Shown piece after piece: positions 23,884-34,686 of a stretch of DNA of 64,000 nt. Both the position numbers and the translations under genes were made by a program. The stretch covers positions 310,001 to 374,000 of the forward strand of contig NZ_PHND01000001.1 in the NCBI RefSeq assembly GCF_002930155.1, written 5' to 3'. The notes under the pieces are model-generated. The model saw only the letters and a program-made list of their open reading frames with translations. It searched no databases and had not been told where the DNA came from. Source of the DNA: Entomoplasma ellychniae (GTDB lineage: Bacteria; Bacillota_I; Bacilli_A; Mycoplasmatales; Mycoplasmataceae). How positions within the stretch are numbered: the stretch's first letter is position 1; each line of letters starts with the position of its first letter.

Positions 23884-26391
23884 CTATTTTTTGTAATATA
23901 TATTTTCAACAATTAGATTAGAAATTGTTTTAGTTCGTTCTTCTATTTCGACAAAACCAAACCTTTCAGTAGTTAATAAATTCTTATTGGCAGTATCACC
24001 AAAAATTAAAGTACATAGAGGATTGTTCCAATTAATAAAGTCTTTTCTTTTGACATCAAATTCACCATTTGAAATTTTTGAATTTTCTTTATTTTTATCT
24101 AAAATTAAATAGTTTCCTATTTTATCCATATATTCATCATGTTTATCATTTATTTCTTTTTCAGTTATATCACTATTTTGGTCTTTTAAATATTCGATTC
24201 ATTTAGTTCCTTTAATAGATTTAGGCATTATATGTTCTAAAGAATTTTTTTCTCTTTTTATCTCTCAGTCATTAATTAAACTACTTTCAAGTCTTTTTAA
24301 TAAAACCATTGCAATATTTTTGTCTTGCACTTTTTTAGTAATTAAAGAATTTTTAAATTGTTCCATTGTAGGAGTCTTATGATTGATGTTCTCCAATAGT
24401 AGTTTTTTTTGTTCTTTATTTTGGAATGTAAACGAATCTTCCTCATCCATCGCTAATCATTTTTTTACCATATTAGGTATTTGTTCTTGAATAGCTAAAT
24501 TTGAAGTATCAAAAAAGTTCATAAATCTCAATAATTTTAAAATAGTTTTTTGTAATGATTGCCCAGGACCTCAAACTTGGACTAATGAAATTATTCATTT
24601 TTCAAATTCAAATAATGTATTCTTCATTAGTTTAGCTTTATCTTTATAGTTTATAGTTTTGCTATAAGAATCCCATTTATTCTTAGCGAATACGTCTACA
24701 ATATAGAAAATTATGAGTAATAAAACATCTTTGTGAGCTATATTAGCAATATTATATCTAAGGGGAAATAATACGTCGTTTGAGTTATTCTCATAACTTT
24801 TTGATTCAAAAGACTTAGCTAAAGCAACATATTTCCCTATTTCTGAAACTATTTTTCTAAATTCATTAACATCTATGTTATTTTTATCTTCATAAATTTT
24901 TTTAAAATGTTTTAATATTGATTTTTTATTTTTACTTAAATTATTTTCTATTGGTTTAAAATTTAGCAATTTATATTCACAATAACTGAATAAAAATGTT
25001 TCTTGAACTTTTCTAATTGTGGCTTTATCTACTTTAAGATCATCAAAACTCATATGTTCATTAAAAATTTCTGTTATTTCAATTTCTTTTTCTAAAAAAA
25101 TATTTTTATTGATTAAATTAAACAAAAAGTTTTTTATCATATCAAAAGATTCTAATTCTGTTCCTTTTGAGTTTAGAGTTTCGAAAATTTCCATTTCTTC
25201 TGCTGGAGTTTTGTTAAAATCAACACAAGAAATCAAAAATCTATACGCATATCTTTCATAAAAAAGATGTAATTCTTCTTGATTCAATGAAGATAATTCA
25301 TCATGAATTACAAAATAGTTTTTAGCTGCTTGAGATTTACCTATTGTTTCAAAATTATTTATTTTATTGATTCTTTCACTGTAAGTAGAGTTGTCATTTA
25401 AAATAAATTCAATAGATTTATTTTCTAATTCATTACCTGTAACATTTTTGTACTTATTTTCATGTCCTTCACTCAAAAAAGTCAATTTTAAATCTTCAGG
25501 AATTTCTAAAATTTCTGATTCATAAGAATTTAGTTGTTTTTCTTTCCATAAATCAAAAATTACTCTAAAAATAATAAGAGAAGTAGTAACTCTTTGTTGA
25601 CCATCAATTAAACGCACTATTCTTATTGGACTATTCTTTGTATTTCCTTCTATTGTGATTGCTATTGTCCCAAAATATTCGTCATCGATATTTTTACTTT
25701 TATTAATTATTCCAGTAACCAATTCTTTACAAGTTTCTTCATCTCATCTATACTTTCTTTGATAAGAAGGAATAAAGAAATTTATCTCAGGATTCAAAAC
25801 AAAGGAACTAATATCAATTTTACCTAATTTAATAGAGGAGGTATCAGCTTCTTTATTTAAATCCGTTATTTCTTCTATAAAATGTTTTCTTTGATTTAAA
25901 ATTTTTAATAAAACATCTTCATTAAAAGGCTCTTTTTGGAAATCTTCATTATCAAAAAAATCGATCAAAAATGATAAAACTAAATCAAAACATTTAATTA
26001 AATGAATAACATCAGTAAAACTTCTATTTACATTTATTTCGCTTGGATGACCATCGTCGTTTCTTCAATTTCTTAAATAATTAAAAGTCGAATAAATAAC
26101 TTTGGGCATTGCAGTATTTTTTGAAATTCCAGATTCTTTTTTTTCTTCCGAATACAAACGACATATTTCATAAAATAATGTTTTTGATGTTTTTTCAAAT
26201 GAGTCTAAGTAAATTTGTCTACTTTCTAAAATTCTATTCATTTTTGATTCTAAAATTTTTGATATTTCCATAGATATATTAACTGCTATATCTTCGTTTT
26301 CTATTATTATTTTCGACTCTATCATCTGCAATTCTTTATTCTCTTGATCTGATAAAAAATTATAAAATTTTTTAAATAATTTCTTTGGCAT
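23884..26391 (-). CDS. HEPN-like/DUF262/HNH multidomain protein, probable defence nuclease
   Basis: One 835-residue frame from ATG 26391 to TAA 23884. Residues 1-140 are helical and contain R110-N-D-D-G-H115 in RNWRNDDGH, the Rx4H pattern of HEPN ribonucleases. A DUF262 (ParB/GmrS-like NTP-using) domain follows, with SYQRKYRWDEE (about 209) and IDGQQRVTT (about 262). A long helical region runs to a C-terminal DUF1524/HNH-like segment with NSLEHIMPKS (about 720) and GNYLIL. DUF262-DUF1524 proteins include GmrSD, which cuts modified DNA. The HEPN part is my inference and is not a usual partner that I know of. It starts 5 bases after the upstream ORF stop (AGAAAG as ribosome binding site), so it is the third gene of an operon with the C5 methyltransferase. 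Confidence 0.8.
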
Positions 26392-26396
26392 ATTGC

Positions 26397-27050
26397 TTAT
26401 TTTCTTTCTACATTAGAATTGAGTATTCTAATGGCTAATTCTTTTTGTGATTCATATTCCTCTATTGCCCCAGCAATTTTTGTGCTTGCTTTTTGTCTAT
26501 AATTTTCTAAAAAAAGCATCATTAATTCTATTGTGTTTTGCTTGTAAGTTATTGTATACGTAACGATCGTAAAAATAAAATTCATTAAGGATTTTCAAAT
26601 AAAAGAAGAAGGATTAGATCACATTATTACTTCTTTAATTCTTTTAATTATGTCATGTTCTATCAAAAATATTTCATAATTAGCACTATCTAAAAAATAA
26701 GTTGTTAATTCAAATTTTGCTTTTTTTGATGCAAATTCCATAAAAGTTTTAGAAGACACAACATCATCATCAATTTTAAAAACACCAAGAATGTAACCCA
26801 CAATGAAATATTGTCGAAATGTGCTTTTAAATATTCCAGTTAGATCCCCATTAATATAAAACTTTTTATTATTTACATCATAATGAAAATGTAGAAATTT
26901 ATCTTTAGTCTTATAACTATATAACTTTTCTATCATACTTTTTACACTCGTTTTAATTTTTCATCATTTAGGGTTTATTTGATTAATTTCTAAACCTGTA
27001 ATGTTGGAAAATAGTTTATAAACTTCTTTTTCAAAATTATCTATTTTCAT
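26397..27050 (-). CDS. Unknown protein of the methyltransferase operon, 217 residues
   Basis: Not recognised. The frame runs from ATG 27050 (strong GAGGAG site) to TAA 26397 and overlaps the last 14 bases of the C5 methyltransferase gene, so translation is likely coupled. The first half is mixed and aromatic (LHFHYDVNNKKFYINGD near residues 53-69). The middle has a moderately hydrophobic stretch (TFRQYFIVGYILGVF, about 76-90; MNFIFTIVTYTITY, about 156-169). The C-terminus is helical and charged. It has no nuclease motif that I can see. Being locked between a methyltransferase and a putative nuclease, it may be a specificity, adaptor or immunity component. That is inference from position only. 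Confidence 0.7.
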
Positions 27051-28410
27051 TTTTAATTTTCTCCTCAATTTTGGCTATTTTGTTAAAAATAGATACCAAG
27101 ACGTTGACCACTATACTATTACCACTTTGCCTGTATAGCACACTTTCACCTAAATAATTATTTTTCTTATTATGAGATCGGTTTATTTTTTCTGCTACAT
27201 CAGTGATTTTTTCAAAATCATCTTCTTCAAAACCCATTAGTAAAAAGCATTCCCTTGGCGTTAAAAGTCTAAAATTAGCTTTTTTAACATTTTTCTTTTC
27301 ATCCACCCTGTTTTCTAAAATGGTTTTCTTCAAATTTATAACACCACCATTAGGATCTCTATCTTGTTTAGTAGTTATTGTTGAAGAAAAATAAGAATAA
27401 ATTATATCTTCAAATTTAAATGTATTTTTCAAGTGCCTTTTAATACCTGTATTAATTTTTGAAGATAACATTCTGTTGTTCTCAAAGATTCTTCCTCTGC
27501 TCGGAGTTTTATTTGGTGTTGCTTTTATAGCTTCAATTTTATATTTAGGAATTGAATAATTTTCTTTTAATATTTCTAAAATATCTTTTTTAATTTTTAC
27601 TTTCTCGCTTATGTCTGATGGTTTGTCAAACTCTTTAATCACTTTTCCAAGACTTATATTAAAAGTATCTATGAATTCGTTATCCACGTCTTTTCTAACA
27701 CTTAAAGCAAATACTCTTTTTCTATTTTGAGGAATGCCATATTCGTTAGCCCCCAGAACATATGTTTGAGTATTATAACCAATTGAATGGAGAAAATTTA
27801 GTCATTCTTTATAATCATCTTTATGTCTTTCTGAAATCATGTTATTAACATTTTCTAGTAATAGGTATTTTGGTAATTTGTTTATCTCATTCAATTCTTT
27901 TAGAATTCTTTCTATTTCTCAAAGCAAACCCGACCTTGTACCACCATTTTTTTTCATCCCTTGGTTATTACCATGAAAACTTCCAGCAGTGGATAAATCT
28001 TGGCAAGGAAAAGAATATGTTAAGAGATCAAATTCTTTTACAGAATTAATAAGGTTTTGCCCTTTTATTTCTGTGATACTGCCTAGATTATTAGAGTTTA
28101 TAATTGAACTATACAAATTCTCTCTAACTAAACGAGGTAATTTTAAAACTTGTTCTAATTTCATAGGAGTTTTAGAATCATTTGAAAGTGTAAACTTCGC
28201 TAAAAAAGAATTAATTATTTCTTCGTCTAGATTAGCAGCTATATTCAAGTTATTATGGTGTAAAGCATTATAAGAAATATTAGCCCATATATCTCATTCA
28301 CTTGTTGCTACAATTTCATATTCTAAAATTTCATTTTTTTTCAGAATTTCCAGTGCTTTGTGTTGAGCTCCAATTCCCGAAAATGTTTCAAAGACTTTAA
28401 TTTTTTGCAT
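27037..28410 (-). CDS. DNA (cytosine-5-)-methyltransferase
   Basis: Transfers a methyl group from S-adenosylmethionine to C5 of cytosine in a specific DNA site. The 457-residue protein has motif I (FETFSGIGAQ, residues 7-16), the catalytic Pro-Cys-Gln of motif IV (SFPCQDLSTAG, Cys136), motif VI (LLENVNNM), motif VIII (QNRKRVF), and motifs IX-X (QSGNSIVVNVL, about 430). The target recognition region lies between motifs VIII and IX (about 230-370). About 80 residues between motifs I and IV are longer than in compact enzymes. ATG 28410 has GGAAG seven bases upstream, and that site lies inside a hairpin. No conventional restriction endonuclease gene is adjacent. The unknown ORF and the DUF262 protein follow at once, so those may be the effectors. 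Confidence 0.92.
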
Positions 28411-28458
28411 AAAAAAACTTCCTATCTAAGGAAGATAATATCTTTTTTTTTTTTTTTT
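28411..28458 (-). promoter_or_regulatory. Methyltransferase leader: 16-base homopolymer and ribosome-site hairpin
   Basis: Read on the minus strand, a run of 16 A (28443-28458) is followed by CTTCC-TTAGATA-GGAAG (28434-28418), then seven T and the ATG. The GGAAG arm is the only ribosome binding site and is paired in the hairpin. Stem plus T run also resembles a small terminator. Homopolymers of this length slip easily, so expression may vary by tract length or by folding. Confidence 0.6.
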
Positions 28459-28475
28459 CAAGAGATTCTTCACAA

Positions 28476-31466
28476 TTAAGAAACTTTAAGTTTGTATAAA
28501 ACTTTATTTTCTTTATTAGTTTTATTATTTTGCATAGACTCTCTTTTTTCAATGCTTTGAACTGTTCCGATAAATTTTCTTATTTTATCATTGAACAAGT
28601 TTACTGTTTCTTCAGATTGATAGAAAACAAAGTATCTATTTTTCGATAAATTTATTTTTTCAGGGTTTGAAAATTTTCATTCATCAGGCGATTCTCAAGA
28701 AAGTTCTCCAGTATTTTCAAAAAAATAGTTTGAGTGTTTAAAACTAGTTTGTTTAGTTAGCGAAGAAGCACAAATTACTCAATCACCTTTCGCCACTTCA
28801 TAAATTCCTTTTACATTAGTGTTTCTCTTGAAATATTCTTTGGACTCAGTTAATAAAACAGTGTTAATTTGGTCATAAGTAAAATACATATTTTTTAATG
28901 AAAAAATATTTAATGGTTTAGAAAAAATATTTTCTATAGTTATCAAATCCTCATTTTTTAATTTAAATTTAATTAGGTATTGTAATTCCTTAATAAAATT
29001 ATTATCTTTTCTAACTTTTTTTCAAATAACTTTTAAATTTTTTTCATTTGCTAATTCTTTATCCCTTTTAGAATTGTTACAAAAATTATAAATAAATAGT
29101 CTATCTTCTATTTTCTCAACGTCAATATTTTCTTGTTCAGTTATTTCAAGTCAACGATCTAAAATATTTGAAATATTATTTATAGCCATTCTAGATAAAA
29201 CTAATGAAAATACTTCGTTTCCTTTTATAAAACTTTTTCCTTTTGAATATATCTTAAACGGTGAAAAATCTTCTCTGGTTTCATTTTCTAAAAACATCTC
29301 TTCATAATTATCAAAAGAATCTATTTTTGAAAATTCAGAAATAATATTATCAAAACTTTTATTTGATTCATATTTTTTTATTTTGTTAATTAAATCTTTT
29401 CTTGTCAAATATTCCATGTAAATATTTGAGCCATTAGGCAATAAAGTTTCTACTTTTAGCTCATTTTTTATTAAATCGCTTACTCTTATATTGTTATCTT
29501 TACTAAATGCTCTAAAGAGTAGGAATGGGTCGTATTTCTTATTGACATATAAATCAACATTATTAACAAAGTCATATATTTGTAATTTTTTATCAGGAGT
29601 CTTTCTTAAACCTCTTCCTAATTGTTGTAAATAAATCAGCAAAGAATTTGTAGGTCTTAAAAACATTATTCTATCTATGTTAGGTACATCAACACCTTCA
29701 TTAAAAATATCTCTTACACACAAATAATTTATCTTCTTATTTTTAAAGTCACTTAATATTTTTTCTCTTTCAGATTTTGAATTTTCACTAGTTAGAACTT
29801 CACATCTTAAGTAATTATTGCAAAGATATTCTTTTAGTTTAATGGCATGATCAATAGATGAACAAAATAAAACAGTTGATGTATCTCGGTTATTTAATCC
29901 GATCATTTTTTTTATATTTTCTAAAACAAATTCATTTCTATTAGTAGAACTTAAAATTTTGCCCACTTTTTCATTTTTAACTAAGTCAATACCCGTTAAG
30001 TCAACAGTATCATCTTTAATAAAATAATAATCAAAAGGAGCTAAAAAATCTTTTAAAAGAGCTTCATACAAACCCATTTTATATGCGTATTCATGATTAA
30101 AATATTTTTTAATGTCTATTCCTTCAGTTCTTTCTGGTGTTGCAGTTAAACCGATTAGTGTTTTACAATTTTTGGAAAATACATCATAAACTTTTTTATA
30201 ACTTGCTGCTTCTATATGGTGAACTTCATCAAATATAACTAAATCATATGCATAATTTTCTAACTCTTCTAAATTAAGTAAACAGGTTTGAAATGTAGTA
30301 AAGACATATTGCGTATTTTTTAAATCAGCAATTGTAGCTCTCTGATCATAAAACTCTCCAACCTCTTTTTTAAAACCTGGCATAACTTTTTCAAAAGTTT
30401 CCATACCTTGGTCTAAAATTTCTTTTTGGTGAGCTATAAACAATATTTTTAAAGGTCTATTGCTTTGATGGTATATATGTTCAAAATACTTTGCTACAAC
30501 TAATGTTTTTCCAGTTCCCGTAGCCATAACAACCAAATGCTTATTTATTCCTGCATTTTCTCTTCTTATTATTGTGTTTATTGCTTCCTGCTGATAAGGA
30601 AAAAGTTGAATTGAATTGTTTTTCATGTCTAAATTGTTTAAAACAGAATCTTGTTCTTTTTCTTTAACTCTATTTATTTCATCAATAAAAATTTGTGCCG
30701 AAATCAGCTTATTTATGATTTCAGTATTCTCAATATCTATTAAATTGTTAGATCATAATTTATTAAATTCACTTAAAAAATTACTAAATATTTCTTTTTC
30801 TCTAAATTCACTTACTTTAATAGAATATTCATTTCCAAGCATAATTCCAGTTCTTGTAAAGTTGTTTGAACCAATGTATAAATTTCCAAAACCGCCCTCA
30901 CGTAAAAAACAATACGCTTTCATGTGGATTCTTGAACCATTATTTTTGAAAGAATTTTCAATTTTTATATCAATTCTTTCTCTAAAATCTTTTTTTAATT
31001 CAACGAGTGTTTCTAATGACAAAAATTTTGAGCTACCATCAAAAGTTGTTGTAATTATTTTCACTTTTAATTCTTCATTGTTTGAAAGCCAATTTCTCAA
31101 TTTATTAACCATGAATGAGCTAATAAATGGTGATATCATAAAAACATCACTAGAATATATGAATTCATCTTCAATATATTTAGCAAAAGAAACTATCAAA
31201 TTATTAATACTCAATTCATCATTTATTGAACAATTTGCAAGATTCTGATTTTTATAGTTTGAAAAAATATTTTTGTTTCCTAAAATAGTATTAATATATT
31301 GTATTTTTTCTTCAATTGAACTAAATTTTTCAATTTCTTTTCCCAAATCATTTTGTATCTGATTTAAAATTCATCTGTCACTTTGATTTTTTAATTTTTG
31401 AATATTTTCATTTTGCACTATTTCATTTTCTTTTAACAAAATATCCTGTAATAATTTTTTCTTCAT
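28476..31466 (-). CDS. PLD-like nuclease fused to SF2 (DEVH) helicase, DUF3427-type
   Basis: A 996-residue protein read from ATG 31466 to TAA 28476. Residues about 80-220 form the PLD-like nuclease (SRIHMKAYCF with H-x-K, then NLYIGSNNFT). The helicase has Walker A ATGTGKT (about 315), FDEVHHIE (DEVH instead of DEAH, about 410), TATPER, and QQLGRGLRK (about 615). A C-terminal DUF3427-like region follows, extending about 200 residues past the end of the stand-alone paralogue at 5630-8341 and reading GELSWESPDEWKF near the end. It is the first gene of the block that continues with the C5 methyltransferase 65 bases downstream. Such proteins are found near restriction genes, so a DNA-unwinding and cutting role in defence is likely but not proven. 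Confidence 0.85.
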
Positions 31467-31624
31467 TTTTGACCATCTTTAATATCAGTTTATCATTTTT
31501 CAAGTTTTAAATCAGTTAAAAATGAGTTAATTTTGATAATTTATTTGATAATACTATTTTATTGAAGCAAAATAATGAATAGCAAATATATATAATTTTT
31601 TATAAAATTAGAAAAGGGGTATTC

Positions 31625-31963
31625 TTGAGAAAAATAAGTAAATACTTATTGATAATTTTGATAATTTTTATTTCAAACATAGTAACTTATAATTTTGTAA
31701 TAAAGCCAATACAAGTTTTAAATGCTGAAAAAGATAATGAAAAATATTTATTATTTTTAGAACAAACTTTGTCATCACAAATAGAGCATTTTGTATTTTT
31801 AAAAGAAAAACCAAATAAATCAATTCAAACGAATTTAAAATTATTAAATTCAGTGATTGAAATTGAAAACAAAATGAAAAATAATCAAAAAAGTGTAAAG
31901 CTTTTCATGAAATTGATTGCTGAATTTAATTTAGCAATCAAAAAATATATTGACAGTGAATAG
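31625..31963 (+). CDS. Small membrane-anchored protein, TTG start
   Basis: No family recognised. A 112-residue frame starts at TTG 31625 behind AAAGGGG; no ATG is in reach. Residues 1-20 form a basic then strongly hydrophobic N-terminal helix (LLIILIIFISNIVTYNF), followed by a polar, helical domain of about 90 residues. The arrangement suggests a membrane protein with an external or cytosolic helical domain. Two damaged copies lie at 34028 and 34237 on the other side of the DUF262 gene, so the gene has been duplicated together with its leader (AAAGGGGGTATTCTTGAG). A strong terminator follows at 32016. Confidence 0.6.
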   Translation: MRKISKYLLIILIIFISNIVTYNFVIKPIQVLNAEKDNEKYLLFLEQTLSSQIEHFVFLKEKPNKSIQTNLKLLNSVIEIENKMKNNQKSVKLFMKLIAEFNLAIKKYIDSE

Positions 31964-32015
31964 AAAATAATTTTCTTTTATAAATTTAAATTGGAAGTAC
32001 AGTGCTTCTAAACAA

Positions 32016-32075
32016 GTACCTTATAAAATTCTTGAATTGATTTATAGTTCAGAATTTTATGAGGTATTTTTATTT
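32016..32075 (+). terminator. Strong intrinsic terminator after the small membrane-protein gene
   Basis: Arms at 32016-32035 (TACCTTATAAAATTCTTGAA) and 32048-32067 (TTCAGAATTTTATGAGGTAT) pair along about 20 bases with one or two mismatches. TTTTTATTT follows on the plus strand. The gap 31964-32189 contains no gene. Confidence 0.75.
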
Positions 32076-32189
32076 AATATTTCAATCTTTTATAATTACA
32101 ATTTCATTAATAGTTGCTCTTCCTATTTATTCATTTTTTTCTTTTTTTTGATAATTATTATATCTCTGAAGAACATTCAAAAAATTTAA

Positions 32190-33884
32190 TTATTTGGTGA
32201 ATATTTTTATAATCTCTTCAACAAGATTATCCTGTCTTTCTAATAAACTATCATAGTTAAAAATGTCCAAAGAACTAATGTCACTGTTTAACCTTATGTG
32301 TTTGTTGTACTGAAACAGCTCTTTTTTACCTTGTTTTTTTTCAATAGGAATCCACTCTTTATTACTTAACTCCTTATTCATACTATCTGTAACTAAAGTA
32401 ACATTCCCAAGATAATTTATTTTAGTTTGGTAATCCTCTCCAATTCAATGTAATCACAAACTATTTTCTATAGGGTTTTGTGGTGCTATATGTTCTATTT
32501 CAAATTTTGAAATAGGTATTAAAGTTTTAACACCAAAATTTTCTAAAAATAATAGAACTTGTTTACATATTTGTAATTTATAAAAATTTTTATGCTTAAT
32601 TACATCCCTTATTTCTTCATCAGAGGGCGCTCTCATTTCCGAATTTTTTCTATCAACAAATAAATGCTTATATATAAATTCATTTAATGTCATTTCTTTA
32701 GAATTTAAAACTTTAGACAAGGAATTTAAGATAGTACCTGTAAATAATCTGGTTATTGACGAGGTGTCAAAGTCAGCAATCTTTCTTCGCATGAAGTATA
32801 TTGAAATAGTTTGCTTTATATCTTCTCAACCTTTTTGATCTATAATTCCACTGTCAAAAGCATTTTTACATAAAATTAACAAACTGCTTTGCATTTGATT
32901 ATTTTTAGGTTCATCTTGTCAAACTCTATCATAATTGTAACATTCTTCATCTTTTTCAAGATAAATTTCATTTCATTGACTGATAATCTTCATTAAATCA
33001 TCCATAATTGTATAAATATTTAAATCTACTTCTTTTGCATATTCCTTAAATAATGTATAAATGTTACTTTTGCTGACAAACTCTCTTCTGTGAACTTGCA
33101 AGAACATTTTTAAAAAATCATCTTCATTTAATCCAAATTTTAGGTAATTAGCTAAAGTGTTCTCAAAATTAATTCACTTATTAACATAAAAATTTTCTTG
33201 TTTTTCTTCATCTAAACCCATAAGCAAAAAATTTCTTATAAGATCTATATTTTTTAAATCTAAACCTGTACTATTTATAGACTCAAAAACTTTTTGCACT
33301 TTAACATCGTCAGAATCATTTATTTCAATATAAACAATATTAACATTAACAAATAAATCAAAAATTTTAGCTATTCCAAAATCAAAAATTCATTTTTTAG
33401 TTCTATTTAATATAATTTTGTAGTTTTTAAATAAACTAGATTCTGAATAATTCACTTTTTCGTTATTGTAAATTTCTTTAAAAGTCTCTCTATCAACATT
33501 ATTAGGTTTTAAGCGCATTTTCATTTCATTTTTAAATGCTCTGTTGGAAATAAATTCCTCAATTATAGACAGTTCCTGTTTGTAATCACCTGGGAGTTCA
33601 CAAATAACATTCTTTGTAGCGATAAATAACAAAAACATCGTTGTTATTCTTTGTTGACCATCTATCAATTCATTTTTTATAACTCCACCAGAAGTGGAAG
33701 ATCTATATATTACATTTCCTATAAAGTGACTTTTGCTTTTGCCAGTAAGTATATCCTCATAATCATCCAATAACTGGTTTATTTGCTTTTGAGTTCATGC
33801 ATATTCTCTTTGATAAACTGGTATAAAAAACTGTGTTCTTTGCGAATCAAAAAAGTCCTGTAAATTTTTCAAATCTGCCTTCAT
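32190..33884 (-). CDS. DUF262/DUF1524 (GmrSD-like) protein
   Basis: A 564-residue protein from ATG 33884 to TAA 32190. The DUF262 domain shows VYQREYAW (about 22-29) and LIDGQQRITT (about 74-83). The C-terminal DUF1524/HNH nuclease shows FEIEHIAPQNP (about 461) followed by YLGNVTLV. This order, with both halves in one chain, is that of single-polypeptide GmrSD-type enzymes, which use nucleotides to cut DNA carrying modified bases. The site before the start is weak (GAGAGTGG). It shares the fold with the 835-residue protein at 23884 but lacks its HEPN-like extension. It lies between intact and decayed copies of the small TTG-start gene, which suggests it arrived by insertion. Confidence 0.85.
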
Positions 33885-34027
33885 TTTTGCCACTCTCACT
33901 TCTTATGTTATTGCTATTAAAATTGTTTATTCTAATATATTATACATAATGACAAAATGAAATGTATTTCATATTTGTAAATAAGACTTTTTATACAATT
34001 TTTTATAAAATTAAATAAGTGATATGA

Positions 34028-34120
34028 TTGAGAAATAAAAGTAAATACTTGTTACTTATATTCATGTTGTCAATTATTGTTATAAGAAAGTTTATTATTA
34101 AAAGTAGAAATATTGTATAG
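34028..34120 (+). pseudogene. Partial relic of the TTG-start membrane-protein gene
   Basis: The frame LRNKSKYLLLIFML followed by IVIRKFIIK resembles the N-terminus of the gene at 31625 (LRKISKYLLIILII, then NFVIK) and then stops. It lies inside the 352-base gap 33885-34236, which otherwise holds AT-rich sequence and the presumed promoter of the DUF262 gene. Confidence 0.45.
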
Positions 34121-34236
34121 ACATGATACATAATCTAAAAAAGAACAATAAGCTATTGTGAAAATCCTTCTTTTACTATTTTTGCATATTATATAAAGCT
34201 ATAATTATGTTTTGTAAAATTGGAAAGGGGGTATTC

Positions 34237-34571
34237 TTGAGAAAAATAAGTAAATACTTATTTACAATTTTTATAATATTTATTTCAAATATAGTAACTT
34301 ATAATTTTTCAATAAAACCAAAACAAGTTTTAAACATTGAAAAATATAATGAAAAATATTTATTATTTTAGAAGAAACTTTGTTAAAGAATTTAGACCAG
34401 CAGTGATTTAATAAAAAGTGTTAAGAAATCGCAAACAACAATCAAAAAATTATTGAACTCAATGATTGAAATTGAAAATGAAAAAAAATGAAAGTAAAAA
34501 AGTATTGAACTTTTTATTAAATTAAATAAAAAAGCTATAATTTCTATAAAAACTTTTATTGAAATTGAATA
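34237..34571 (+). pseudogene. Frameshifted copy of the TTG-start membrane-protein gene
   Basis: From TTG 34237 the sequence, including the leader GGGGGTATTCTTGAG, is nearly the same as at 31611-31740 (LRKISKYLFTIFIIFISN, then IVTYNFSIKPKQVLN). A stop comes at YLLF, where the intact gene continues. Later parts still match in shifted frames (KLLNSMIEIENE, then SIELFIKL) to TAA 34571. It is a broken duplicate, giving a direct repeat on both sides of the DUF262 gene. Confidence 0.75.
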
Positions 34572-34616
34572 AGTATGTAAAATTATCAAATAACAAAATT
34601 AAATATAAATTATCTT

Positions 34617-34645
34617 AAAAACGTAGAATTATTCTACGTTTTTTG
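34617..34645. terminator. Bidirectional terminator between relic and HNH gene
   Basis: ACGTAGAA (34621-34628) and TTCTACGT (34632-34639) form a perfect 8-bp stem with a 3-base loop. It is flanked by A residues on one side and a T run on the other, so it serves both the plus-strand relic and the minus-strand HNH gene. Confidence 0.85.
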
Positions 34646-34686
34646 TTCTTTAAACTTTTATTGTTATTTGGCAAAATATTATTACT

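Noticed and set aside
30616-31248. 210-residue plus-strand ORF
   Set aside because: It is the antisense shadow of the PLD-helicase gene and has no ribosome binding site or family match.
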